Assembly: GCA_964651435.1 (NCBI GenBank)
Contig: CAZYVU010000012.1
Span: 13,570-77,569 of the forward strand
DNA length: 64,000 nucleotides
Direction of reading: 5' to 3'
Source: CAZYVU01 sp964651435
GTDB lineage: Bacteria; Desulfobacterota; Syntrophorhabdia; Syntrophorhabdales; CAYQXL01
The translations under genes and the position numbers were made by a program. Shown here one piece after another: positions 16,335 to 25,093 of the stretch (positions within the stretch are counted from its first letter, which is position 1; each line of letters opens with the position of its first letter). Under the pieces are notes generated by a model. The model did not search any database, was not told the origin of the DNA, and was given only the letters and a program-made list of their open reading frames with translations.

Positions 16335-17764
16335 GGCTGTCTCCTTTCTTTTGGCTGCTTTACTGCGCGATGCCCCGCAACGCCGGGGCGGGTCAACTCC
16401 TGTGGAGAAAAGATGGCCTGCAGCTCCTCCTCCGTAAAGAGCCCCTCCTCGAGGGCCAGCTCCCGCACCGTCTTGTCTGCCGTCACGGCGCGGCGCACCA
16501 GGTCGCCTGCCTTCCCGTATCCGAGGTAGGGGGCAAGGGCCGTTACCAGGCAGCGGCTCTCCTCAAGCCACTCTCGGCAACGGGCCACATCCGGCTCGAC
16601 GCCCTCAACGCAACGGAGGCGGAAGACGGTTACCCCGTTGGCGAGCATCCTTAGGCTGCCGAGAAGGTGAAAGGCGATAAGGGGGAGAAAGGCATTGAGC
16701 TCGAGCTGGCCCGAGAGAGCGGCCAGCGTGATGGCGTAGTCGGCACTCATGACGTGAAAAGCTACCTGGCTTGCCATCTCGGTAGCCACGGGGTTCACCT
16801 TGTCGGGCATGATCGATGAGCCGGCCTGCAACCGGGGCAACGTGATCTCGCCGAAGCCCCCGCGGGGTCCGGACGAAAGTAGTCGCAGGTCCGCAGCCAC
16901 CTTGGCCAGATTAACAGCAGCAGTCTTTACCAGTCCTGATACCTCGACGAAGACATCGACGTTCTGCGTTACGTCTATCATGTTCTCCGCCCGGGCTATG
17001 CCGAGCCCGGTAAGGTTCTGGAGCTCCTCGACGGCAGCATAGATGTACTCCCTGGGGGCGTTGAGGCCGGTGCCGACGGCGGTGCCGCCCAGGTTTACCT
17101 GCCTAAGCCGTTCTTCCACCTTGAAGAGTCGCCACCGGTCCCGGGCGAAGGCCTCGGCATAGGCGCCGAATTCCTGCCCCAAAGTAATGGGCACGGCATC
17201 CTGCATCTCCGTCCGCCCAAGCTTTAGAATGCCGGCAAAAGAGGCCTCTTTGGCCTGCAGCGAGCCCTGTAGTTTGGCCATGGCATCGCTGAGAAGGAGA
17301 ACGAGACGGATGGCTGCCACCTTTAAAGCCGTAGGGTAGACATCGTTGGTGGACTGGGAGAGGTTCACATGGGCCAGGGGATCAACAACGGAATAGTCGC
17401 CCCTTTGGCCCCCAAGGAGCTCGATGGCCCTGTTTGCCAGGACCTCGTTCATATTCATGTTCGTCGATGTTCCGGCCCCGCCCTGAAAGGCATCGACAAC
17501 GAACTGGTCGGCGAGCTGTCCCGCCGCCACCTCTTGGGCGGCCGTGGCTATGGCACGGCCTACCGATTCCTCAAGGAGGCCACAGCGCAGGTTGGCCAGT
17601 GCGCAGGCCTCCTTCACCACGGCAAGGGCCCGTATCAGTTCGTTGGGGACAGGGTAGGCGGATACGGGAAAATTGTCGGTCGCACGGACCGTATGGATGC
17701 CATAATAGACATCATCGGGTACTTCGAGCTCGCCCAAAAAATCCTTCTCTATCCGAAAAGACAC
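16331..17764 (-). CDS. aspA: Aspartate ammonia-lyase
   Basis: 477 aa. The fumarase/aspartase superfamily signature GSSIMPDKVNP is present, as are GAGTSTNMNMNEV and LSQSTNDVYPTA, which favour aspartase over class II fumarase. It splits aspartate into fumarate and ammonia in the cytoplasm. It lies between a hydrogenase gene and hydF and overlaps hydF. AspA next to H-cluster maturases recurs in other anaerobes, so the ammonia or fumarate may be of use to maturation or to the nearby sdh pathway; that is inference. Confidence 0.9.
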   Translation of the reverse strand: MSFRIEKDFLGELEVPDDVYYGIHTVRATDNFPVSAYPVPNELIRALAVVKEACALANLRCGLLEESVGRAIATAAQEVAAGQLADQFVVDAFQGGAGTSTNMNMNEVLANRAIELLGGQRGDYSVVDPLAHVNLSQSTNDVYPTALKVAAIRLVLLLSDAMAKLQGSLQAKEASFAGILKLGRTEMQDAVPITLGQEFGAYAEAFARDRWRLFKVEERLRQVNLGGTAVGTGLNAPREYIYAAVEELQNLTGLGIARAENMIDVTQNVDVFVEVSGLVKTAAVNLAKVAADLRLLSSGPRGGFGEITLPRLQAGSSIMPDKVNPVATEMASQVAFHVMSADYAITLAALSGQLELNAFLPLIAFHLLGSLRMLANGVTVFRLRCVEGVEPDVARCREWLEESRCLVTALAPYLGYGKAGDLVRRAVTADKTVRELALEEGLFTEEELQAIFSPQELTRPGVAGHRAVKQPKERRQP

Positions 17765-17801
17765 CGGTCGTCTCCATATGTCGGCCCAATACAGAAGAAA
17801 C

Positions 17802-17839
17802 GAGGCCCTGCTCAGTCGCTATCGGGCTGACAGGGCCTC
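17802..17839 (-). terminator. Hairpin terminator-like element after hydA
   Basis: A perfect 9-bp inverted repeat (GAGGCCCTG/CAGGGCCTC) with a 20-base loop sits 64 bases after the hydA stop. On the minus strand it is followed by a moderately T-rich GTTTCTTCTGTATT. It would separate or attenuate aspA-hydF-hydG relative to the hydrogenase genes. Confidence 0.5.
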
Positions 17840-17902
17840 GGGGTTTCTCAAGAGGGCCCGGCTACGGCTACGGGGCTGCAGCCTGTCCTTTCACAGGCTC
17901 CC

Positions 17903-19624
17903 TCAGAATCTGCTCCGTGGCGTGTATGTGGTGTGGAGCAGGTGATGGGATACCTTCCCTAAGGGTTCCTTGAGGAACTCCTCATATATTCTCTTGATGG
18001 CCGGGTTGTCGTGTGACTTTCGATAGGTCAGGCACTCGTCTTCGGCGTACAGTGCCCTGGCCCGTAAGGTTCTGATCTCGTTGTTGACGGGTATGGGCTG
18101 CCCGCCTCCACCGACGCAACCTCCGGGGCAGGCCATTATCTCAATAAAGTGATAGTTCGCGCTGCCTTCCTTGATCCGTTCGAGAAGCTTTCGCGCATTG
18201 CCGAGACCGTGGGCCACGGCAACCCGAACATCGCCGATACCATTGACGGGGACCACCGCCTCCTTGATGCCGTCGAGACCGCGAACGGCTGTGAACTCGA
18301 CGTCCTCGAGAGTTTTGCCTGTGGCCACCTCGTAGGCCGTTCTCAGGGCTGCCTCCATGACCCCGCCGGTTGCCCCGAAAATGGTGGCCGCACCGGTATA
18401 CTCGCCCATGGGGTCATCATAGGTGCCGTCGGGAAGGTTTTGGAAATCGATGCCCGCATACTTGATCATCTTGGCAAATTCCCTCGTAGTGAGGACGTAG
18501 TCGACATCCTTGTGGCCGCTATCCCTCATCTCAGGACGGTTGCACTCGAACTTTTTGGCTGTGCACGGCATGACGCTGACGACCACCATGTCTTTCGGAT
18601 CCACACCTGCCTTTTGGGCAAAATAGGTCTTTGTCAACGCACCGAGCATCTGGTGCGGGGATTTACAAGTGGAAAGGTGTGGAAGCAGTTCGGGGTAGAA
18701 GTGCTCAATGAACTTGATCCAGCCGGGGCTGCACGATGTTATGAGGGGCAGCATGCCACCCTCTTTGACCCTCTTCAGAAGTTCGTTGCCCTCCTCGATG
18801 ATCGTCAGGTCGGCGGCAAAGTTTGTGTCGAAGACGCGGTCGAATCCCAACATGCGGGCCGCGGCAAGCATCTTGCCCGTGACGAGGGTCCCGGGGGGAT
18901 AGCCGAATTCCTCACCAAGCGCTGCCCGTACTGCAGGGGCATCCTGAATAACGACAAACTTGGCGGGGTCATAAAGGGCCTTTAATACATCGTCGATATA
19001 TTCCCTTTCCGTTATGGCACCGACGGGACAGACGAGGGAGCACTGGCCGCAGTTGGTGCATGCGACATCGTTTATCTCCCGGTCGAAGGCCGGTTCCACC
19101 CTCGTGTCAAAGCCCCTTCCCTGGGTGAAGAGGGCCGTCACCGATTGTATTTCCTGGCAGACGGTGACACACCTGCGACAGAGGATGCACTTGGATTGAT
19201 CCCGCCGTATCGAAGGAGACGACTCATCGATCCGGCCCCCGCTCTTCGCCCCTTGAAAGCGCACCTCGCGAATACCCAGTTCGTAGGCGAGGCGCTGAAG
19301 ATCGCAGTTTAGATTCTTGGAGCATGTAAGGCACTCGAAAGGGTGGTTTGACAGGAGCAGCTCCACGGAAAAACGGCGCCCCTTGCGCACTCTTTCGGTA
19401 TTTGTACGGACCACGGCGCCATCTGTTGCGGGCGCAACGCAGGCGGCCTGAAGGGCCGGACTGTTCTCCACCTCTACGAGGCATACCCGGCAGGCGCCTA
19501 TGGCCTGAACCTCCGGCAAGTAGCACAGCGTCGGGATGTGGACGCCGGCCTTGAGGGCCGCATCGAGGATCGATGTGCCCTCATCAACCTCAACCTTCCT
19601 TCCGTCTATGGTAAGAACTATCAT
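17903..19624 (-). CDS. hydA: NAD-linked [FeFe]-hydrogenase catalytic subunit (set 1)
   Basis: 573 aa. The domain order is [2Fe-2S] (C34, C45, C48, C62), a His-ligated cluster (H94, C98, C101, C107), two [4Fe-4S] sites (CILCRRC... and CTNCGQC...), then the H-domain. H-cluster motifs are complete: TSCSPGW (C298), MPCTAKKFE (C354) and ACPGGCVGGGG (C499, C503). Ser replaces the proton-relay Cys found in clostridial CpI, as in other multimeric NAD-linked enzymes. The small-subunit-like tail is present. It is the last gene of a hydC-hydB-hydA set. Whether the complex bifurcates electrons cannot be told from sequence. Confidence 0.93.
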   Translation of the reverse strand: MIVLTIDGRKVEVDEGTSILDAALKAGVHIPTLCYLPEVQAIGACRVCLVEVENSPALQAACVAPATDGAVVRTNTERVRKGRRFSVELLLSNHPFECLTCSKNLNCDLQRLAYELGIREVRFQGAKSGGRIDESSPSIRRDQSKCILCRRCVTVCQEIQSVTALFTQGRGFDTRVEPAFDREINDVACTNCGQCSLVCPVGAITEREYIDDVLKALYDPAKFVVIQDAPAVRAALGEEFGYPPGTLVTGKMLAAARMLGFDRVFDTNFAADLTIIEEGNELLKRVKEGGMLPLITSCSPGWIKFIEHFYPELLPHLSTCKSPHQMLGALTKTYFAQKAGVDPKDMVVVSVMPCTAKKFECNRPEMRDSGHKDVDYVLTTREFAKMIKYAGIDFQNLPDGTYDDPMGEYTGAATIFGATGGVMEAALRTAYEVATGKTLEDVEFTAVRGLDGIKEAVVPVNGIGDVRVAVAHGLGNARKLLERIKEGSANYHFIEIMACPGGCVGGGGQPIPVNNEIRTLRARALYAEDECLTYRKSHDNPAIKRIYEEFLKEPLGKVSHHLLHTTYTPRSRF

Positions 19625-19638
19625 CTCCGCCCCACTAT

Positions 19639-22600
19639 TCAGAATTCAGTATCTTCTTCATCCTCCGGCTCGGGAACCGGCTCTTCTTCGCGGGCGTAGC
19701 AGTGCAGGCACCGCTTCGCCTCTTCGACGGCCAACTTTTCCTGAAAGCCGAGGACAACCTCGTTGAAATTTCTAAAGCGCTTCGGCAGCGGCAGATGGGG
19801 AAGGGGGGATCTGTCAAGCTTGTTCTGGTAGGCGGCCTCGTCATAACTCACCCTCAGTTTGAGCAGGTCATCTCTGAAGGTGTTCGGCGCCTGACCGTCT
19901 CCACCGAGGAACTTGTCCACGGCCATAGCCGCCTTTTTTCCGTCGCCAACGGCCTCGACGACCGTTGCCGGTCCCCGCACCGTATCGCCGGCGGCGAAAA
20001 TGCCCTCACGTGTTGTCGCCAGCGTTCTCTTGTTGACCTCGATGGTGGTGCTTCGCGTCACTGCTATGCCGTCGCCGTTGATATAGTCAAGGCCGGGAAT
20101 CTGGCCTACGGCGGCGATGACCATATCGGCTGCCACGGTAAAATCGGAGCCGACCATGGGCTGAGGACTCCGGCGACCGCTCTTGTCGAAAACGCCGAGG
20201 GCCATACGAACACATTCAACGGCATAAGCCTTGCCGCCCTCGGTAAGGATGCGCTTCGGGGCCACAAGCGTGTGAATCTTGACGCCCTCCCTCTCTGCCT
20301 CCTCTATCTCCTCCATATAGGCGGGCATATCGCCCTTTTCACGACGGTACAGGATGGTAACCTCATCGGCCCCGAGCCGCAGTGCGGACCGTGCCGCATC
20401 GATGGCTACGTTGCCGCCGCCGATAACGACCACCTTTCCTCTGGCTGCAACGGTCTCGCCGAGATTGAGGCTTCTCAGGAACGTAACGCCATCCGCCACC
20501 CCCTTGGCCTCCTCGCCTGGGACACCTATTTTCTGACCTTTGTGGGCACCCGTTGCCAGTATGACGGCTTTGTGGCCCTCATCAAAGAGCTTATCGATGG
20601 TTGTGTCGCGGCCGAGGGCCGTATTGTACCGGATCTCGACACCCAGATCCGTAACGTGTTTTACCTCAGCGTTCAGAATTTCCTTGGGCAACCGGTAGTC
20701 GGGAATACCGACGGCGAGCATTCCGCCCGCTACGGGCAGCGCTTCGAAGATTGTAGGTGCATATCCCTTGAGGGCCAGGAAATAGGCGGCGCTAAGGCCT
20801 GCAGGCCCGGCGCCCACGACGGCCACCTTGATCCCGTTCGGTTTGGCCGGCTGCGGCCGGTAGGGTGGGAAGGTGTTCATATCGAGATCGGCGACGAAGC
20901 GCTTCAGAGAACAGATGGCCACGGGCTCGTCTATCTGGCCCCTGCGGCACTTGCTTTCGCAGGGGTGCACACAGACCCGGCCGAGCACGGCAGGGAAGGG
21001 GTTTGCTTCCTTGATAACCGCGATGGCCTCCTTAAACCGGCCTTCGCTGATAAGCGTTACATAGCCCCAGGCGTTCTGGTCCGTAGGGCAGGCATTCTGA
21101 CACGGTGCGTCGAAGAGGGAGCTGCAGATGCCTGCGCGGCAGTGCTTATCCTCGATGTGTTCAAGGTATTCATCCTTGAAGTACTGAAACGTCGAAAGGA
21201 CGGGGTTCGGCGCCGTCTGACCAAGCCCGCAGAGCGCTGAGTCCTTGATCCTGGCCGAGAGCTCCATGAGGCTGTCGATATCTTCCTTTACCCCCTGGCC
21301 GTGGGTGATCCGCTGCAGGATTTCGAGCATCCTCTTTGTCCCGATCCTGCAGGGAGGGCACTTTCCGCACGATTCGTGCTGGGTGAAATCGAGGAAAAAC
21401 CGCGCAAAATCGACCATGCACGTGTCCTCGTCGGCCACGATGAGGCCGCCGGAACCGACAATGGCGCCCAACTCTTTGACGGATTCGTAATCGACGGGCG
21501 TGTTCAGGTGATCGATGGGGATGCAGCCGCCCGACGGGCCGCCGAGCTGGGCCGCCTTATACTTCTTGCCGCCCTTGATGCCCCCGCCGATGTTAAAAAC
21601 GATGTCCCCGAGCGGTGTGCCCATGGGAACTTCAACAAGACCTGTATTGTTCACGGCGCCGGCCAAGGCGAAGACCTTTGTCCCGCGGCTCTTTTCGGTC
21701 CCGTATTGGGCATACCATTTGGCCCCGTTGACGATGATTGCGGGAATATTGGCGTATGTTTCAACGTTGTTGAGCAGCGTCGGTGCATCGAAAAGGCCTT
21801 TGACGGCTGGAAAGGGCGGCCTGGGCCTGGGTTCACCGCGCCTGCCCTCGATAGATATCATGAGGGCTGTTTCTTCGCCGCACACGAAGGCGCCGGCCCC
21901 GATCCGTATGTCGAGGTCGAAGCTGAATCCTGTCTCAAGGATGTTTTTGCCGAGGAACTTGTATCCCCTCGCCTGTCCGATTGCCCATGTCAGGCGCTCT
22001 ATGGCCAGCGGGTACTCGGCCCTCACGTAGACATAGCCCTGCTGTGCGCCGATGGCGTAAGCTGCTATGGCCATCGCCTCGATAACGCTATGGGGGTCAC
22101 CCTCGAGGACGCTCCTGTCCATAAACGCCCCGGGATCGCCTTCGTCGGCGTTACAGCAGACATATTTGACGTCGCCGGGCGACTGATAGGTGAATTTCCA
22201 TTTCAGCCCCGTAGGGAAGCCTCCACCTCCGCGGCCCCGCAGGCCGGACTTGACGATTTCATCGATAACCTCTTCCTGCGTCATGGAGGTCAAGGCCTTC
22301 GCAAGGCCCTGATAGCCGTCGCGGGCAATGTATTCGTCAATGTTCTGTGGATCGATGACACCGCAATTTCTGAGAACAATCTTGACCTGGTTGCGGAAGA
22401 AATTGATCTCCTTCATTGCCGGTATGGCCGATGAGGAGACAGGCTCCCGGTAGAGAAGGCGCTCCACGATCCGGCCTTTCAGAAGGTGTTCGGTGACGAT
22501 CTCCTGAGCGTCGGCCGGTTTCAGTTTCTGGTAGAGAACTCCTTCCGGATAGATCAATACGAGTGGGCCGAGGTCGCATGAACCGATGCAGCCCGTTTCG

Positions 22601-22731
22601 ATGATCTTCACTTCGTCCTGGAGCTTATTTTCAACGACCGTATCGACTATAGCATCACGGATCTGCCGGCATCCCGAAGAGACGCAGGCAGCCCCGGCGC
22701 AGACTAAAACGTGGGCACGTACAGACTCCAT
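19639..22731 (-). CDS. hydB: HydB/NuoF fused to a GltD-like NAD(P)H oxidoreductase
   Basis: 1030 aa, about twice normal HydB. Residues 1-100 are a thioredoxin-like [2Fe-2S] domain with Cys at 11, 16, 21, 48 and 52. Next is the NuoF FMN/NADH core (GRGGGGFPTGLKW, CNADEGDPG, GAGAFVCGEETAL), then CGKCPPCRIG with a later Cys for the N3 cluster. From about residue 545 the usual ferredoxin tail is replaced by a GltD/NfnB-like module: two cluster-binding Cys sets, an FAD site (VVGAGPAGLSAA) and an NADPH site (VIGGGNVAID). The Cys motif RCLHC is at the very C-terminus (1007-1011). It probably lets set 1 hydrogenase reach a second pyridine nucleotide, likely NADPH. Confidence 0.9.
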   Translation of the reverse strand: MESVRAHVLVCAGAACVSSGCRQIRDAIVDTVVENKLQDEVKIIETGCIGSCDLGPLVLIYPEGVLYQKLKPADAQEIVTEHLLKGRIVERLLYREPVSSSAIPAMKEINFFRNQVKIVLRNCGVIDPQNIDEYIARDGYQGLAKALTSMTQEEVIDEIVKSGLRGRGGGGFPTGLKWKFTYQSPGDVKYVCCNADEGDPGAFMDRSVLEGDPHSVIEAMAIAAYAIGAQQGYVYVRAEYPLAIERLTWAIGQARGYKFLGKNILETGFSFDLDIRIGAGAFVCGEETALMISIEGRRGEPRPRPPFPAVKGLFDAPTLLNNVETYANIPAIIVNGAKWYAQYGTEKSRGTKVFALAGAVNNTGLVEVPMGTPLGDIVFNIGGGIKGGKKYKAAQLGGPSGGCIPIDHLNTPVDYESVKELGAIVGSGGLIVADEDTCMVDFARFFLDFTQHESCGKCPPCRIGTKRMLEILQRITHGQGVKEDIDSLMELSARIKDSALCGLGQTAPNPVLSTFQYFKDEYLEHIEDKHCRAGICSSLFDAPCQNACPTDQNAWGYVTLISEGRFKEAIAVIKEANPFPAVLGRVCVHPCESKCRRGQIDEPVAICSLKRFVADLDMNTFPPYRPQPAKPNGIKVAVVGAGPAGLSAAYFLALKGYAPTIFEALPVAGGMLAVGIPDYRLPKEILNAEVKHVTDLGVEIRYNTALGRDTTIDKLFDEGHKAVILATGAHKGQKIGVPGEEAKGVADGVTFLRSLNLGETVAARGKVVVIGGGNVAIDAARSALRLGADEVTILYRREKGDMPAYMEEIEEAEREGVKIHTLVAPKRILTEGGKAYAVECVRMALGVFDKSGRRSPQPMVGSDFTVAADMVIAAVGQIPGLDYINGDGIAVTRSTTIEVNKRTLATTREGIFAAGDTVRGPATVVEAVGDGKKAAMAVDKFLGGDGQAPNTFRDDLLKLRVSYDEAAYQNKLDRSPLPHLPLPKRFRNFNEVVLGFQEKLAVEEAKRCLHCYAREEEPVPEPEDEEDTEF

Positions 22732-22746
22732 TGCAGTCCTTCCTCC

Positions 22747-23244
22747 TTACTCGTATTTTTCGAGTATGTCCATAATGTTCGTGGTCTTCACACGGCCGTA
22801 GACATCCTCATCGACGAGCATGGCGGGCGCTAGACCGCATGCCCCTATGCAACGCACTACGCCCAGGGAAAATCTCCTGTCCTCCGTTGTATCGCCGACC
22901 TTGATACCGAGCTCCTTTTGGGCCCGATCCAGGACGGCTTGCGATCCCCGAACGTAACAGGCGGTTCCGAGGCATACCTTGACGCCGTGCCTTCCCTGGG
23001 GTACGGTGGAAAAGAAATTGTAGAAGGTGATTACACCATAGACCTCATTGAGCGACACGTTGAGCCTCTCGGCAACCAACTCCTGCACCCTCTTCGGCAG
23101 GTAACCGAAAAGATTCTGCGCCTTATGCAAAGCCATGATGAGATCGCGAGGCCTGTTCCGATGCTGGGCTATTGCCTCCTCCAGCTTGGAGTACAGCTCC
23201 TCTTCGTCGGCTTGGGCGCATTGACACTCGTGTTCAGCAACCAT
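22747..23244 (-). CDS. hydC: HydC/NuoE-like [2Fe-2S] subunit (set 1)
   Basis: 165 aa thioredoxin-like ferredoxin with the four ligands in CLGTAC and CIGAC, an intact Cx4C...Cx3C site. The helical N-terminus (LMALHKAQNLFGYLP-like region) is typical of NuoE, and an extra Cys-containing N-terminal stretch (EHECQCAQ) has no known role. It passes electrons between HydB and HydA. It starts the second hydrogenase set, 42 bases after the upstream hydA. Confidence 0.93.
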   Translation of the reverse strand: MVAEHECQCAQADEEELYSKLEEAIAQHRNRPRDLIMALHKAQNLFGYLPKRVQELVAERLNVSLNEVYGVITFYNFFSTVPQGRHGVKVCLGTACYVRGSQAVLDRAQKELGIKVGDTTEDRRFSLGVVRCIGACGLAPAMLVDEDVYGRVKTTNIMDILEKYE

Positions 23245-23286
23245 TACTTTCCTCCCTGTTCATTCATCCCCTGCAGAGAGGGCCTA

Positions 23287-25053
23287 TTACGCCTCTTGCT
23301 CCGGCAGGGGCTTGCCATCCACGGTGTTTCTCCTGAAGTAGTGAGTGTGGAGAAGTTCGTGGGCCTTCTTGGAATTCGGTTCCCCGAGAAACCTTTCATA
23401 GACGGCTTTAATCGAAGGGTTCTCATGTGACCGGCGGTACGGGAGCGACCTGTCCTCGCTGTAGAGGGACTCTCCACGCCGCGCCCTCTTCGCCATGTTG
23501 CTTCCCCATGACTGGCCTCCGCCGCCGACGCAGCCGCCCGGGCAGGCCATCACCTCGATGAACTGGTACTCGCTTTTTCCCGTTGTTTTTATCTGTTCCT
23601 CAACCCTTGAGAGAAGCTCCCGTGCCTTGCCGCAACTGTGTGCGACGGCAACCTTCACGTTGGTGCCCCCCACATCTATCTCGGCCTCCTTGATGCCCTT
23701 CAGGCCTCGGACGGGAGTAATCTCTACGTCATCCAGTTCCTTGCCCGTCACGAGGAAGTAGGCCGATCTGAGGGCCGCCTCCATGACGCCGCCCGTGGCC
23801 CCGAAGATGGTCGCCGCACCCGTATATTCACCAAGGATGTCGTCTGCCTTTTCTTCAGGCATCTCGGTGAGGTCGAGGCCCGCTTCACGCATCATCCTTC
23901 CAAGCTCCCTCGTTGTGAGGACGTAATCGACATCCCTGTGTCCGCTCGCGGCCATCTCGGGCCTCTGACACTCGAACTTCTTCGCCGTGCAGGGCATGAT
24001 CGAGACGGATACGATCTTCTCCGGGGGGATGCCTTTGGTCTCGGCATAATAGGTTTTGACAAGGGCACCGAACATCTGTTGCGGTGACTTGGCCGTAGAC
24101 ATATGGGGGATCATGTCGTGGAAAAACGTTTCCATGAACTTGATCCATCCGGGACTGCACGATGTAATGAGCGGCAGATTCCTACCCGACTTGAGCCGCG
24201 AGACGAGTTCGGTGCCTTCCTCGATGATAGTGAGGTCGGCACTGAAATTTGTGTCGAGCACAGCGTCGAACCCGAGCCTCCGGAGCGCCGTGTACATCTT
24301 GCCCGTAACGAGCGATCCGGGAGGCATGCCGAACTCCTCGCCGAGCATAGCCCGTACGGCCGGTGCCTCCTGGACGACGACGAATTTGTCGGGGTCGTGA
24401 ATTGCCTCCCACACCTTTTCCGTGCTGCTGTTCTCGTAAAGGGCCCCTACGGGGCAGTGGACGACGCATTGTCCGCAGTTGATGCAGACGCTGTTGCCCA
24501 GCCCTGCATCAAAGGCCGTTGTGATCCATGTGTCGAAGCCTCTGTTATTGACAGCCAGGGCGTTGACCGTCTGTATCTCCGAGCAGACCTGGATGCACCG
24601 GCCGCAGAGAATACATTTGTTCGGGTCGCGGACAATGGAGACGCTCGATAGATCGACGGGGAGCCTTTCCTCGAACTTGGCGTACTGGAGCGTGTTGATG
24701 CCCAGCGACGCGGCAAGGCTTTGAAGCTCACAGTGGTTGTTCTTCATGCAGGTAAGGCAGTCCGTATCGTGGTTCGACAGGATAAGCTCAACAAGCTGCC
24801 GCCTCACCTTCATGAGCTGCTCCGTATGTGTGCGGACCTTGAATCCTTCGCCTATAGGCGTCATGCAGGCCCGCTTAAGACCCGGAATACCTTCTATTTC
24901 GACGACGCATATGCCGCATTGCCCCTGCGGCTTCAGGTCCGGGTGGTTGCAGAGGGTCGGTATGGTAAAATTTGCCTTCCTGGCCGCCCAAAGGATCGTC
25001 GTTCCCTCCGGTACCTCGACGGGGACGCCGTTAATTGTTGCACGAATCATCAT
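23287..25053 (-). CDS. hydA: NAD-linked [FeFe]-hydrogenase catalytic subunit (set 2)
   Basis: 588 aa with the same domain order as the set 1 protein: [2Fe-2S] (C35, C46, C49, C63), HDTDCLTC... His-ligated cluster, two [4Fe-4S] sites and a complete H-domain (TSCSPGW, MPCTAKKFE, ACPGGCVGGGG). It is clearly a paralogue of the 17.9-19.6 kb gene but well diverged, so the duplication is old or the copies came separately. A strong AAGGAGG site precedes the ATG pair at 25053/25050. Partners are the hydB and hydC genes directly upstream. Confidence 0.93.
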   Translation of the reverse strand: MMIRATINGVPVEVPEGTTILWAARKANFTIPTLCNHPDLKPQGQCGICVVEIEGIPGLKRACMTPIGEGFKVRTHTEQLMKVRRQLVELILSNHDTDCLTCMKNNHCELQSLAASLGINTLQYAKFEERLPVDLSSVSIVRDPNKCILCGRCIQVCSEIQTVNALAVNNRGFDTWITTAFDAGLGNSVCINCGQCVVHCPVGALYENSSTEKVWEAIHDPDKFVVVQEAPAVRAMLGEEFGMPPGSLVTGKMYTALRRLGFDAVLDTNFSADLTIIEEGTELVSRLKSGRNLPLITSCSPGWIKFMETFFHDMIPHMSTAKSPQQMFGALVKTYYAETKGIPPEKIVSVSIMPCTAKKFECQRPEMAASGHRDVDYVLTTRELGRMMREAGLDLTEMPEEKADDILGEYTGAATIFGATGGVMEAALRSAYFLVTGKELDDVEITPVRGLKGIKEAEIDVGGTNVKVAVAHSCGKARELLSRVEEQIKTTGKSEYQFIEVMACPGGCVGGGGQSWGSNMAKRARRGESLYSEDRSLPYRRSHENPSIKAVYERFLGEPNSKKAHELLHTHYFRRNTVDGKPLPEQEA

Positions 25054-25093
25054 GGGTGCTTCTACCTCCTTGCTTTCCTAAACCAGGATACTG

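Noticed and set aside
19702..21240. 512-codon frame opposite the HydB-GltD fusion
   Set aside because: The minus-strand gene has continuous NuoF and GltD motifs through this region, and the plus frame has none.
21301..22434. 377-codon plus-strand frame opposite the N-terminal part of the HydB fusion
   Set aside because: It is an antisense shadow of the NuoF core and has no recognisable motif.
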